A stretch of DNA of 64,000 nucleotides, taken from assembly GCF_027744825.2 (NCBI RefSeq), contig NC_071351.1:17497001-17561000 (forward strand), read 5' to 3'. Origin of the DNA: Synchiropus splendidus (Eukaryota > Chordata > Actinopteri > Syngnathiformes > Callionymidae). Below the pieces are notes generated by a model. It was given only the letters and a program-made list of their open reading frames with translations, made no database searches and was not told the DNA's origin. Below, one piece after another: positions 1-7,947 of this stretch (positions within the stretch are counted from its first letter, which is position 1; every line of letters begins with the position of its first letter). Position numbers and translations under genes: made by a program.

Positions 1-2
1 TG

Positions 3-642
3 GGCTACCCTCTCCAATTCAGCCAGTGCCAACCTCAGTTTAATGGCATTCTGAGAATGCGTCAGATCCGGCAAAAAATGTCTGTCTTCAGAACGAGGTC
101 AGTGTTTGATTGAGGCATGATTGAGTCAGTTACTCCTCAAAAGTCTCCTGTAGTGCATGCGTCATGGAGACTGGCTGACGTCCATCCACCTCACGGACGC
201 TTATTGTCACGTGCCAATTTGGCCTGCTCATAAGCGATATCTCCACTTCGCATTGGACGGCCGACTTTTTCAGTTCCGGAGGCTCCCGTTTGGCTACTCT
301 CTGGCTCAGAGAACCTTCTTTAAGATGGTCGACACAGCCCTACAGTCCATGAGGGCAAGGGGCCTCAGGATCTTGTCTTACCTAGACGACTGGTTAATGC
401 TCGCCAGATCGAGGGAAGAGTCGTTAGCTCACACCAGAATGGTGTTGGACCACGAAAGCCACCTTGGCTTTCCGGTGTTCCAAGAAAAGAGTCAACTCCA
501 GCCATCTCAGCTTACAGCTTTTCTTGGTGTACTTCTGAACTCTCATGAAGAGTGCGCTCGCTTGACAGACGAGAAGATACTTTCTATTTCAAATCTGTCA
601 GCCCAGGTTCTGGCGGTTCGTCTATGTGTGGTCCCAGCCTAA
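3..642 (+). pseudogene. DIRS-like reverse transcriptase fragment
   Basis: Positions 3-70 read GYPLQFSQCQPQFNGIL, matching the short conserved stretch just before the RT fingers of DIRS elements. The frame then breaks, and the next DIRS-like words (LQNEV..., ESVTPQKS) are scattered over 90-145. From 157 an open frame of 161 codons carries the palm. The first catalytic aspartate lies in LTDAYCH (residue 14), RRLPFGYSLAQRTF is the motif B region, and YLDDW (residues 75-79, nt 379-393) is the catalytic box in the form typical of DIRS. FLGVLLNS follows as the motif E-like segment. The usual GFYSxxFLxPKK and RPxLDLRxLN block of about 50-60 residues, expected between the two parts, is absent, so a deletion near 130-157 is likely. 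The ATG at 157 is an internal methionine, not a genuine start. The catalytic residues are retained, but the protein cannot be whole. Confidence 0.88.
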
Positions 643-648
643 TGGATT

Positions 649-1140
649 ATGACGCTCCTGGGCATGATGTCAGCAGCCCACTCCGTCATACGCCTGGGTC
701 TCCTGAACATGCGAAGTCTGCAGTCATGGTTCAGCCGGCTCAATCTTCATCCTGTTCGGGATCAGAGACGGTTGGTGAAAGTGTATCCAAGAGCTTTGAG
801 AGATGTGACTCTGCTTCAAACCTCCATCGCACTTGGATTGTAAGAACTCTTCTTTCTGGAGCAGTTCCGAAGGTCGTCACATTAACGTACTGGAACTGTT
901 GGCAGTTTTTGGCCCTTTCTCTCCATCTTAGTGGGAACCACGTTATGGTGAGATCAGAAAGCTCCACCACAGTGGCCAATTTCAACCGCCAGGGTGGCGT
1001 GAGGTCGTCTACGTTACACAACCTAGCCAGAAAGATTTTTTCCCTGAGCTGCTACATTTAGCCTCATTGAGGGCTCTGCATGTGCCAGGTGGAGACAATG
1101 TGGCAGCAGATGGATTATCTCGGAGACCACTGCCAGATGA
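649..1140 (+). pseudogene. DIRS-like RNase H region, frameshifted
   Basis: The connection region reads LLGMMSAAHSVIRLGLLNMRSLQSWF from 655, as in DIRS elements between RT and RNase H. The frame then shifts. INVLELLAVF near 881 carries the RNase H glutamate. A segment near 945-1035 reads VRSESSTTVANFNRQGG and STLHNLARKIF, where active relatives have VRTDNTTVV...; the catalytic Asp-Asn pair is replaced by Glu-Ser, with one extra residue. After another shift, LRALHVPGGDNVAADGLSRR (1070-1129) gives the closing motif with its conserved aspartate. At least two frameshifts lie between 649 and 1067. In an active element this domain removes the RNA strand after reverse transcription; this copy should be inactive. 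Confidence 0.8.
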
Positions 1141-1471
1141 ATGGAGTTTATCTCAGGAGATGTCAAATATGATCAGGGAGTTTTTCGGCCACCCAGTGGC
1201 TGATGTCTTTGCGAGCAGAGAGAACTTCAAATGTCCTCTCTGGTTCTCTCCCCGTAGATCCGACGACCCTCCACAGGGAGTGGACGCCCTGGCTCATCCA
1301 AGGTGGCCAGAAGGCCTCCTGTATGCCTTTCCTCCTCATTGCCTTCTTCATTTTCTTATGAGGAGAATTCAACTGTAGAGAGTGAGAATGATTCTCGTAG
1401 CTCCAGACAGCCCCAGCTCCAGCTGGTATCCGGAGATGTGTCAGATGCAGATCTTTTTCGATCAGCCCTGA
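1067..1471 (+). pseudogene. DIRS-like post-RNase H domain (methyltransferase-region), one premature stop
   Basis: One frame runs from the RNase H tail through VADVFASRENFKCPLWFSP, GVDALAHPRWPEGLLYAFPPHCLL and RRIQL, then a stop at 1376-1378. The same frame continues with MILVAPDSPSSSWYPEM before ending in a TGA at 1469-1471. This stretch follows RNase H in animal DIRS elements and is usually annotated as the methyltransferase-like region; I could not identify catalytic methyltransferase motifs myself. Its end is abrupt: the next recognisable residues, from 1470 in another frame, already belong to the middle of the recombinase. The intervening protein of roughly 100 or more residues has therefore been deleted. 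Confidence 0.72.
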
Positions 1472-1945
1472 TTGCATCTCTTTTGGTGACGATGACTCGG
1501 CGGTATCACTTACACCCAACCCTGCCTTCGCACCTAAATGTCTCTCTTCTTCTTCGCAGGTCAGCTCCTTTTCAGTAATGGCTTTCTGCACTCCTCCACA
1601 TTCAGACGAAGAGCATGAGCATTTACTCAAAATATGTCCGGTCAGAGAGCTAAAAGCTTAACTGGATCGAGTCCCACCCTTCAGAAAGTCCGACACTCTG
1701 TGGGTGGCTCTCCCTGGTGGAAAGAAGCGGCAGGCACTGTCCCCTCAAAGGTTGTAAAATTGGCTTAGAATTTCCATCATGAAAGCCTATGAGACAGCGG
1801 GAAAACAGGCACCGGAATCCCTGAGAGCACAGTCGACGAGATGCCTGGAAACATCTGTTGCTGCTTTCAAGGACTTCTTAAAGAAAACTGCCAGGCAGCT
1901 TCTTGGTCATCAATCTCTACTTTTGCTTACCACTATTTGTCTGTT
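1470..1945 (+). pseudogene. DIRS-like tyrosine recombinase, C-terminal half
   Basis: The frame from 1470 reads DCISFGDDDSAVSLTPNPAFAPK, then CPVRELKA and LDRVPPFRKSDTLWVALPGGKKRQALSPQRL. MKAYETAGKQAPESLRAQSTR follows from 1779. These match the catalytic half of DIRS recombinases in order. In-frame stops are at 1659-1661 and 1755-1757. A frameshift lies near 1875-1888, after which CQAASWSSISTFAYHY carries the position of the nucleophilic tyrosine. The usual H-x-x-R box reads Q-S-T-R, so the histidine is replaced by glutamine while the arginine remains. The N-terminal half is missing. An intact enzyme would join the circular cDNA to the target without a target-site duplication. Confidence 0.82.
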
Positions 1946-1950
1946 GTGTC

Positions 1951-2189
1951 TGCATCCTCCTTCCCTCTTGTCTTTCTGTCTTCAGGAGCAGCCAAACTCT
2001 GCGACCAGTAGGCCCACAGCACTCGCTCTGGGACACCGGTATCTGCTTCATTACAGTGCAGTGGAGTGTGCAGCGTCTCAATATCCACCAGATTCCTGCA
2101 TAACTGTCTATTCATTTGTGAATAAACTCCCTCTTCCTTACTCAGCTCAGACTAGAACCCTGACTGTTGCTGCTCAGTAAATGATTTCT
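1951..2189 (+). other. Likely 3' non-coding part of the DIRS-like element
   Basis: No conserved protein is visible after the recombinase tyrosine region. A pyrimidine-rich run ending in CAG at about 1950-1985 resembles a 3' splice site, but I found no matching donor and take it as chance. AATAAA occurs at about 2120 (GTGAATAAACTCC). I assign this stretch to the element only by position. Confidence 0.35.
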
Positions 2190-2410
2190 CTCCAGGAATG
2201 GAGGATTGTTAATGCCACATTCTATTTCAGCCATATAGTGGCTAAAAGAGGGCAACACAGTTCCTGCTGATCCAGAGTGTAAGTTACACTCCATATATGA
2301 GGGGTTGTTAATGCCACCTTCTATTTCAGCTTACGGTGGCAAAGTTGAGGCGGCAGTCCTGCCACCTGGGGTGTAAAATTACACTCTATGTATGAAGGGA
2401 TGTTAATGCT
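2190..2410 (+). repeat. Tandem repeat of about 100 bp, just over two copies, each with a small palindrome
   Basis: The phrase GTTAATGCCAC followed by CTATTTCAGC begins at 2208 and 2308, and a shortened version begins at 2402, so the spacings are 100 and 94 bp. Each unit ends in a small palindrome: AGTGTAAGTTACACT at 2276-2290 (7-bp arms around one G) and GTGTAAAATTACAC at 2371-2384. The array follows the DIRS recombinase directly. It may be part of the element's terminal structure, but no matching copy is visible upstream because the left end is outside the window. Confidence 0.7.
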
Positions 2411-2424
2411 ACATCTTCACAACC

Positions 2425-2442
2425 CATTCATTCATTCATTCA
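2425..2442 (+). repeat. Short (ATTC)n microsatellite
   Basis: Four copies of ATTC, with CA at the end, sit directly after the 100-bp tandem repeat. The tract is short and has no evident function. Confidence 0.85.
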
Positions 2443-3515
2443 GGCTGGATAGACCCCAGGTGTGGCGGTGGCCTCGGAACTGTCATAGGCCGGTCAAGTT
2501 TGAGGCCCTGGCCATCCGAGATATCGACAGGAGTCTGGGCACTCCTCCATCAGTCATACCAAAGCAACATCGCCGGTGACAATGCAGGCGGTTCAGTGCA
2601 GCCAAACGTGCATCTCATTGATGGCAGTCTGGCAAAGGAGCCAGCTGTGCCAGTCAGACGTCCGGTATGGACGGCCCATGGTTCTCAGGTCAGGCCACGT
2701 TGCAAGGCTGGCGGTTAAGCTTTGTGGTCAAGATGACCTCATGGCTGATTCAGAGTTCCGGATGGGTTTCAGATTGCTCACCTGTGCTCCCCCTTAATCC
2801 TGGCTACACTCGGATTACGGTCACTGCAGGATGGAGAAGTTGAACACATCGCCCCCTGGCCCCAGAGTGGCCAAGGACTGCATTGCTTCTTGCACTGTTT
2901 GTGTCAAGCTCTGCTTTTGTGTTTGGATCACTTGTCTCCTTCGGTTCATTCAAAGACAACGTTAATATGCATATTGTTAGGTTGTTCTACTATCTCAAAT
3001 CCAGCACAGTTATGCAATTATATTCCGGCGGCGCATGTGACCGGAAAGAAGAAAGTGCCACCTCCATCACCGACGTAATGAGAGCCACGCTGATGCCGGG
3101 GTTCGGCCAGGCTGGGATGGAGCCCTCTCAGTGTCCGGAGATCGCAAGGCGGCTCGCCTCTACTTCCGGACCTGCATGGGGGGAAGGGCGGAAGGGAGGT
3201 GCACAGATCAGAGCAATGGCCAACAGTTTGGCCTATTTGTGCACTCAAGACAACTCTGTCCGGGGGATGAGGTGACCCAGGTGCAGCTGACTGCCAACAT
3301 CAGACCATCCTGTGCTCCAGGGTCCAGTGCGGCTCTCGGAAGAGACAGCGCACGAGGCCTCAAAATGCCTGAGGCTTCATATTCAGCCTGCACAGCAAAC
3401 TGGAAAAGAAGTTCTTCAATGGACGTTTTGTTATGTGTCATGGGATTATTTGGGATCACAAATTTGGGGCGCTCTTTTTATGTTGCCGTGTCATCATTTG
3501 GTTTGTTGGAAGTTG
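2443..3515. other. Unassigned sequence without a recognisable gene
   Basis: Open frames of up to about 130-150 codons occur on both strands, but they overlap one another and show no domain I know, no low-complexity pattern and no convincing start. Base composition is more GC-rich than in the satellite. The stretch is probably further decayed mobile DNA, because it lies between retroelement remnants, but I cannot name a family. Confidence 0.5.
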
Positions 3516-3620
3516 GAACCGTGAATAAAACCTGCTGTGTTGATACCTCCTGTAAGTTTTCCTTTCAGCTTTGGCTATCATAGGGCATGTCTCTTCAACC
3601 CACTTGGGAGAACGAATCAA
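3516..3620 (+). other. Possible LTR-like 3' end with polyadenylation signal and primer-site-like leader
   Basis: AATAAA at 3524-3529 is followed within about 45 bp by a T-rich stretch ending CTTTCAGC, and then by TTTGGCTATCATAGGGCA. An LTR end followed by a tRNA-primer-like TTTGG or TGG leader looks similar in LTR retroelements. No second LTR, no inverted TG...CA ends and no coding region could be tied to it. The call is therefore tentative, and a chance AATAAA is the simple alternative. Confidence 0.22.
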
Positions 3621-4179
3621 ATGTCTGGACCATCATTGAGCAGTGTCGCCAGGTTCGCGGACAGGCCCCCAGGCTACCAGGCCGGAGGAGAGGTTGAGGC
3701 CAAGGCGCTGGAAGGAGCGAATTCAATACGAATAATAATAAAAAAAACGCAAATGCGATGCTTCAAGCAATGCTTTTATTTCAAACAAGTTTTCCACACA
3801 AACAGAAATTTCCTCCGGTCTGCCGACTGCCCCGGGAAAAGCTGCTGTCAAAGATCCCGATGTCCTCCGGTCTCACGCTGAGTCTCCTCCGGTTAAATCC
3901 ACTCCTGCGGTGATGTGACAAGTCTCTCCCGTGACTGCGACCAGACCTCAGTCCTGCCTGAAGTTTCCGTGGTCCATATCCAAATTATGAGCGGACCTCC
4001 AATCCTGGGGCGTCCCCTCAAAGCATGGCTACTTCAAGGCCAGCAGGCAGTCCCCTGCCCCCCCTAAGTGCAGTTCACTATTTGAAATGCTAAAGCACCC
4101 GCAACACTCAAAGCATATAATGCCAAATGGATGTGGACTGCCGTCTGTTGGGTAAACATCCACTGCTAGTCCAATTCAA
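3621..4179. other. Unassigned sequence
   Basis: No coding region is supported. An A-rich run around 3728-3750 (AATAATAATA then a run of A) and an AATAAA on the minus strand near 3775 are the only notable composition features. The sequence is otherwise of mixed composition, and no repeat to the rest of the window was seen. Confidence 0.45.
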
Positions 4180-4612
4180 TCCGGACTATTCCCGGCGCAT
4201 TTCTGACACTCCACTGGCACTAGGACCGCACGTGGTCAGGTACGGAGCTTAATTGGTGGAGGGTTTGGAGTTATGGGCCAGCGTTCCCTCTCACTCAGCC
4301 GTCATGCACGATGCTCGATGCCCTCGCCCCAGGAGCTTGACCTGCCCCCTGAGGAGTGACCATCCCACCCGGCACTGACAGAGCCACCATCGCGCAGTAG
4401 AATGGTGAATGGTGTCCGCAAACAGCTCATAGCGCTTGAGAACATCATCGCGCTCTTTATGAGCTCCGTGGACTCCACCAGAGATTTTGGAGACACAACA
4501 GTCGCCGGCTGGGGGGAACACCGTATAATTGCCGGGCTGATCATCGCCGCTCCTCTCGGAGAGACCAGTCGACTGCTCTCACCTCTGCCCCCTCCAAAAG
4601 CGTAGGAAGAAC
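4180..4612 (+). repeat. Dispersed repeat, copy 1 (shorter)
   Basis: This stretch matches 6566-7111 in the same orientation. Shared blocks include GGACTATTCCCGGCGC, CACTCCACTGGCACTAGGAC, CTCATAGCGCTTGAGAACAT, GCGCTCTTTATGAGCTCCGT and CTGATCATCG followed by GAGAGACCAGTCG. Copy 1 is about 110 bp shorter; it lacks a middle part that copy 2 has around 6870-6975. Both copies can be read as a short protein on the + strand (QLIALENIIALFMSSVD) or on the - strand (VHGAHKERDDVLKRYEL). Neither frame is intact across both copies, so I do not call a gene. It is a family of unknown type, possibly part of the DIRS elements lying between the copies. Confidence 0.85.
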
Positions 4613-5479
4613 TTTTTATCTACAAGTATGCAGCTAAACCAAAGTCTAACTTGAAAAATAATAAGATGCATTTCTTTGGTATCGGGTCTGTCTCTTCTCT
4701 GCCCAAAATTAGGGTTTATCAGCCGCCATGTTCTCTTCCGGTTCCAGTGAGTCCAAACTCCGGCTTCTAAACTTTGTTTTTGTTTGACATCGTCTCAGGA
4801 GACCAAGCAGAATAGTAACGGTCTCTCTGCCTCTTTATCCCTGATGCCAGAACTGTCCCTGGGGAAGTTTCTGGAGCCAAGAAGTTATGTCTTTCCCCAG
4901 ATTCACCATAATAAAAAGCACAGGCGTCAAATAACTCTTTCCCGTCTCACAACAGATCCCGGTTCCAGCCAAAAGTCAGGGAAGTTTCAATTCAGCTATT
5001 GACTCTTCTTATTGCTCAGACACGCCAGTTTCCAGCAGGGGTCGCCACAGGACCGTGAAAGCCACCACTTCAGAGGATCACTCAGTAGGTGCTACTTGCC
5101 AGACCTGCTCTGTTCTCAGCTCCCTCGTGCGATGTCTGATGTGATGTCTGTCTGTTATTCTGTTCTCTGCAGCCCTCCAATCCTCTCAGAGGCAAGCAGG
5201 ACATCGTCATCTACAGAGTCATCTCTTTCTGAGGATGATTGGGCCAGTCCCTCGGGTCTCCATCTTAGGAGAATTGCAGTGTCAGATCAAGGTACACTGC
5301 AAGTTTGGGGAACCGAATTCCTCTGACGGCTCAGATGACAAAAGCGAGTCTGTTTTTGACAAACCAGACTTGAAGTCACCAGAGGATAGGGCGCAGAGCA
5401 CCAACGACCCTTTCGTCCTTGACCCGCCCTGGAGGCCAGATCCGCTCCTGTGCTCAGGGCGCCTGTCTCCTCACCTCCA
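4613..5479. other. Unassigned stretch upstream of the second DIRS reverse transcriptase
   Basis: By position this could hold the gag-like part of the second DIRS element. Short open stretches such as SSSTESSLSEDDWASPSG (near 5210-5260) look acidic and serine-rich, but I could not match them to a known gag. A pyrimidine-rich run ending in CTGCAG at about 5155-5171 resembles a splice acceptor; no transcript evidence is available. No intact frame spans the region. Confidence 0.35.
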
Positions 5480-6002
5480 CATATGGATTGAGAAAATAAA
5501 CGGTCATTGACACGCCCTTCAGCTTCACAGTCAACCCCCAGGTTCTGCATCACCACATGGACCTGAGTGAACTCAGAGAACGAGCGGTCATGTCTGATGG
5601 AGGAGGACCGCGATCTCCTGTCAAAGGAAATAATCGAGCTACTGCCAAAGCGATCCTCCTACACTGGGTTTTACTCCGGGTTCTTTCTGGAACCCAAGAA
5701 GACAGGAGAGAGGAGACCTGTTCTGGATCTCAGTCTCCTCAACCAATTCATGATCAGACAGCGGTTCCGGACTACCAGCAGATTCCTGGATTGAATCATA
5801 GTGTGAGAGTGTATGACCTCCATAGATCTTGCAGACGTCTACTTCCACAACACGGTCTCTAGTGTCTAGGGCCTCGTTTTTTCGCTAAGTGCATGGAGGA
5901 GTGGCTCGAACTACGAAGGAGAGAGAGTCTGCCGATTATGACGTACTTGGACTGCTGGTTGATTCTAGCCAGAGTCCAAACAGGAGTCATGAGCGCACAC
6001 CA
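5480..6002 (+). pseudogene. Second DIRS-like reverse transcriptase, heavily broken
   Basis: The frame from 5567 reads DRDLLSKEIIELLPKRSS, GFYSGFFLEPKKTGERR and PVLDLSLLNQF, which is the RT fingers block that the copy at 1-642 has lost. A stop follows at about 5793. From about 5818, TSIDLADVYFH gives the first catalytic aspartate motif, then another stop. The LPFG/motif B part is missing. From about 5881, FAKCMEEWLE and then YLDCWLILA (about 5944-5970) give the catalytic box with its second aspartate changed to cysteine. The copy stops at about 6002, where inverted satellite-like sequence begins. It is clearly non-functional and differs enough from the first copy to be a separate insertion or subfamily. 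Confidence 0.8.
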
Positions 6003-6216
6003 GCTTAGCAGAAGGGGTCTTTCTAGTAGCTGCAGAACAAATTCAATTGCAAATTCAATTTTTATGTTTGTTGGTCTGAAAGCTACAGGTCCCTCGGGCT
6101 GAAAACCCATTTTCTGCACTGTTCACTCACTGCTCAGCGAAGCCTCAGAACATGAAAATTTCACCTGCAACTATAGCGAAAAAACTATTTAGAGTATATT
6201 CAACAGTAAACCTCTG
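6003..6216 (-). repeat. Isolated, inverted satellite-like fragment of about 1.1 monomers
   Basis: Read on the - strand, this stretch follows the satellite monomer: GCTATAGTTGCAGGTGAAA, TTTTCATGTTCTGAGGCTTC, GTGCAGAAAATGGGTTTTCA, then CAAACATAAAAAT and CTACTAGAAAGACCCC. It is closest to the diverged edge monomers of the main array. A 25-base run (6108-6132 on the - strand) is identical to 8012-8036, and both share the GTTGAATATAC variant. It abuts the broken reverse transcriptase on its left. Confidence 0.85.
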
Positions 6217-6565
6217 CAAATAGGGTGCTGCGACTGGCCTACAAGCAGTCGAACCGTTCCACATTTTCTTCTTCCAAGCCATGGGATGAGTTTGACGAGT
6301 GCCAGGCGCTGCTATGAGTTGGATCTGTAGACTGTGTTCCCAGACTTGGTTGAGTTCCGTATGGTGGAGTCAGGTTCCTGCTTGATCTTCTCCTGCGCCT
6401 CATGTCATCCGCCAAAGTCGTATCGAAGTCAACTTCGATACGACGCTCTCTCTCCACCAGAAGCTCAAAAATCATCCCTCTTCACTAACGGCCAGCTGGC
6501 GTTGGATGGCGAGACCACATACAGATCACGACCGCATGTTGTCTGCCCACAACTGGAAGAAATCT
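6217..6565. other. Unassigned sequence with a possible minus-strand coding remnant
   Basis: A 78-codon frame on the - strand (6475-6239) is rich in Arg, Ser and acidic residues and has an RRRRR run; its composition looks protein-like, but I recognise no family. The region also contains the perfect palindrome at 6417-6444. Nothing else is supported. Confidence 0.3.
6417..6444. repeat. Perfect inverted repeat, 13-bp arms with a 2-base spacer
   Basis: The left arm is GTCGTATCGAAGT, the spacer is CA, and the right arm is ACTTCGATACGAC, the exact reverse complement. The arms contain CG steps, and the structure could form a tight hairpin. No similar element was seen elsewhere in the window. Confidence 0.95.
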
Positions 6566-7111
6566 GGACTATTCCCGGCGCGGTTCTGACACTCCACTGG
6601 CACTAGGACCGCACATGGTCAGGTACGGAGCTTACTGCCACGTGGAGGGTTTGGATTGGCAGTGCGGCGTTCCGGCTCACTCAGTCGTCATGCACAATGC
6701 CTGATGCGTTCGCCCCGGGATCTCGACCTCTCCTCTGAGGAATGACCATCCCAACCACCTCTGACAGAGCCACCATAGCGCAGAGGAATGGTGTTTACGC
6801 CGTCGGCAACCAGCTCATAGCGCTTGAGAACATCATCGCGCTCTTTATGAGCTCCGTGGACCGGCTCATCCATCGCAGAACCTCTCTCACTCTCCCAGAA
6901 ATTTTGGAGTTTCAACAGTCCGTCAGCCTGGTGCTCTGCTCGTGGCGCCTACTCCACACACAGCCGCTGCCCATGGGGGAACACCGTCGCTGTTCGAAGG
7001 GGCAGGGTGACCCTAGCAATCCAAATCATAGCCGTGCTGATCATCGTTACACCTCTTGGAGAGACCAGTCGGCTGCTCTCACCTCTGCTCACTCTAAAGG
7101 CTTGGGAAGAA
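6566..7111 (+). repeat. Dispersed repeat, copy 2 (longer)
   Basis: This is a direct-orientation relative of 4180-4612, with extra sequence in the middle (about 6870-6975). A + strand frame of 187 codons starting at 6742 runs through it and beyond, including QLIALENIIALFMSSVDRLI and LPEILEFQQSVSLVLCSW. It ends in sequence not shared with copy 1. Copy 1 does not preserve this frame in the middle, so I treat the frame as uncertain; it may be a relic of a gag-like or other element protein. Confidence 0.83.
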
Positions 7112-7210
7112 AACGTTGTATCAAAAACTTTGCATCTGTAACAGGTCTGAATACTGTGACCTTGTCTACAGTTAAAAAGTGGTGTCTCAATGTGGTTAGT
7201 AGAACGCCGT

Positions 7211-7275
7211 CTGAAACAAAATGCGGACAGAGTCACACAAGGCTTCCACATGTGTCGATGGTGAGAAAAGTAATC
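7211..7275 (+). repeat. Direct repeat, left copy
   Basis: It shares CTGAAAC-AAATG, GACAG, TCACAC, AGGCTTCCACAT and AGAAAAGTAAT with 7719-7781 at a spacing of about 508 bp. The pair brackets a roughly 0.45-kb stretch of unknown origin. Confidence 0.8.
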
Positions 7276-7718
7276 CAAGGGATTCTTTTTTTTTCATTGT
7301 GGTAACCCAGACCACAATTAGATGTCTTTCTGACACCATCTGATCACTCACAAACATGTCACTTTGTCATACGACAAGTGTTAGACATCATGAACGACAT
7401 GCATAATTGCTTTTCATCTGAATGTATAATTCTGCCATTAAACCTTTTGGCTAGTGTTGAGAAATAATAAAACCTTACTTTTTACCAAACACCGTTATTC
7501 ACCACAAGCAAACTGAACTCCACACAACTCAATCACCCGTGCCATGTCAACGTCGGTTGTCAGTATTAGCTTACAAGCGCCACATCCACACAGAGCGAAC
7601 TCAACGCACGAAGGAAAAACAGTATACGTAAAAATTGAGTCACCATCCTCACACTCAGACCCCAAATCAGTCAATCCGATGTGGAACAAACATTATAAAA
7701 CAATGGATTTGACTAACC

Positions 7719-7781
7719 TGAAACTAAATGTAGACAGATTCACACGAGGCTTCCACATTTGGCGATGGGAAGAAAAGTAAT
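7719..7781 (+). repeat. Direct repeat, right copy
   Basis: This is the partner of 7211-7275 and has the same block order, with scattered substitutions and a two-base length difference. Confidence 0.8.
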
Positions 7782-7947
7782 GAAAAAAAGTGTCACTTCC
7801 TATTTACCCACACATCTTCAATGCCCAACCTCTGTCCTATCCTGCTCTCTACTGACCTAATTATATACCTGCCGGTTAATCAACTCCATGCTGAACAATT
7901 AAATGACATCTAACACACAATCTGTGACCACACATAAGTGGGCGTCA

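Larger units (their letters stand above)
1..1950 (+). mobile_element. Degenerate DIRS-like retrotransposon (tyrosine-recombinase retroelement), 5' truncated by window edge
   Basis: The order of recognisable pieces is reverse transcriptase, RNase H, a post-RNase H domain, then a tyrosine recombinase, all on the + strand. Among retroelements this order is typical of the DIRS order, which integrates with a tyrosine recombinase instead of a DDE integrase. The copy is dead: the frame changes several times, stops fall inside conserved stretches, and two stretches of conserved protein are missing (around 130-157 and around 1469). The left end lies outside the window. The right end is uncertain; recombinase similarity stops near 1945, and the repeats at 2190-2410 may still belong to the element. 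I saw no LTR flanking it. Confidence 0.85.
7112..7947. other. Array-flanking sequence, no gene seen
   Basis: This is AT-rich sequence with no supported coding region. It contains a pair of short direct repeats (7211-7275 and 7719-7781) and an AATAAA near 7465. The satellite begins at about 7948 without a visible boundary motif. Confidence 0.5.

Noticed and set aside
1540..1560. Possible 3' splice site (TCTTCTTCTTCGCAG) inside the recombinase region
   Set aside because: The reading frame is continuous across it, from SLTPNPAFAPK into the CPVRELKA part, so no intron is needed.
1950..1986. Pyrimidine-rich run ending in TTCAG after the recombinase
   Set aside because: No donor site or conserved protein continuation was found downstream, so it is probably chance.
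2883..3583. Overlapping open frames of 130 and 150 codons as host genes
   Set aside because: They overlap each other and opposing-strand frames, have no recognisable domain, and lie between mobile-element fragments.
7544..7780. 78-codon open frame next to the array
   Set aside because: It contains one of the short direct repeats, shows no family similarity that I can recognise, and is short enough to be chance.
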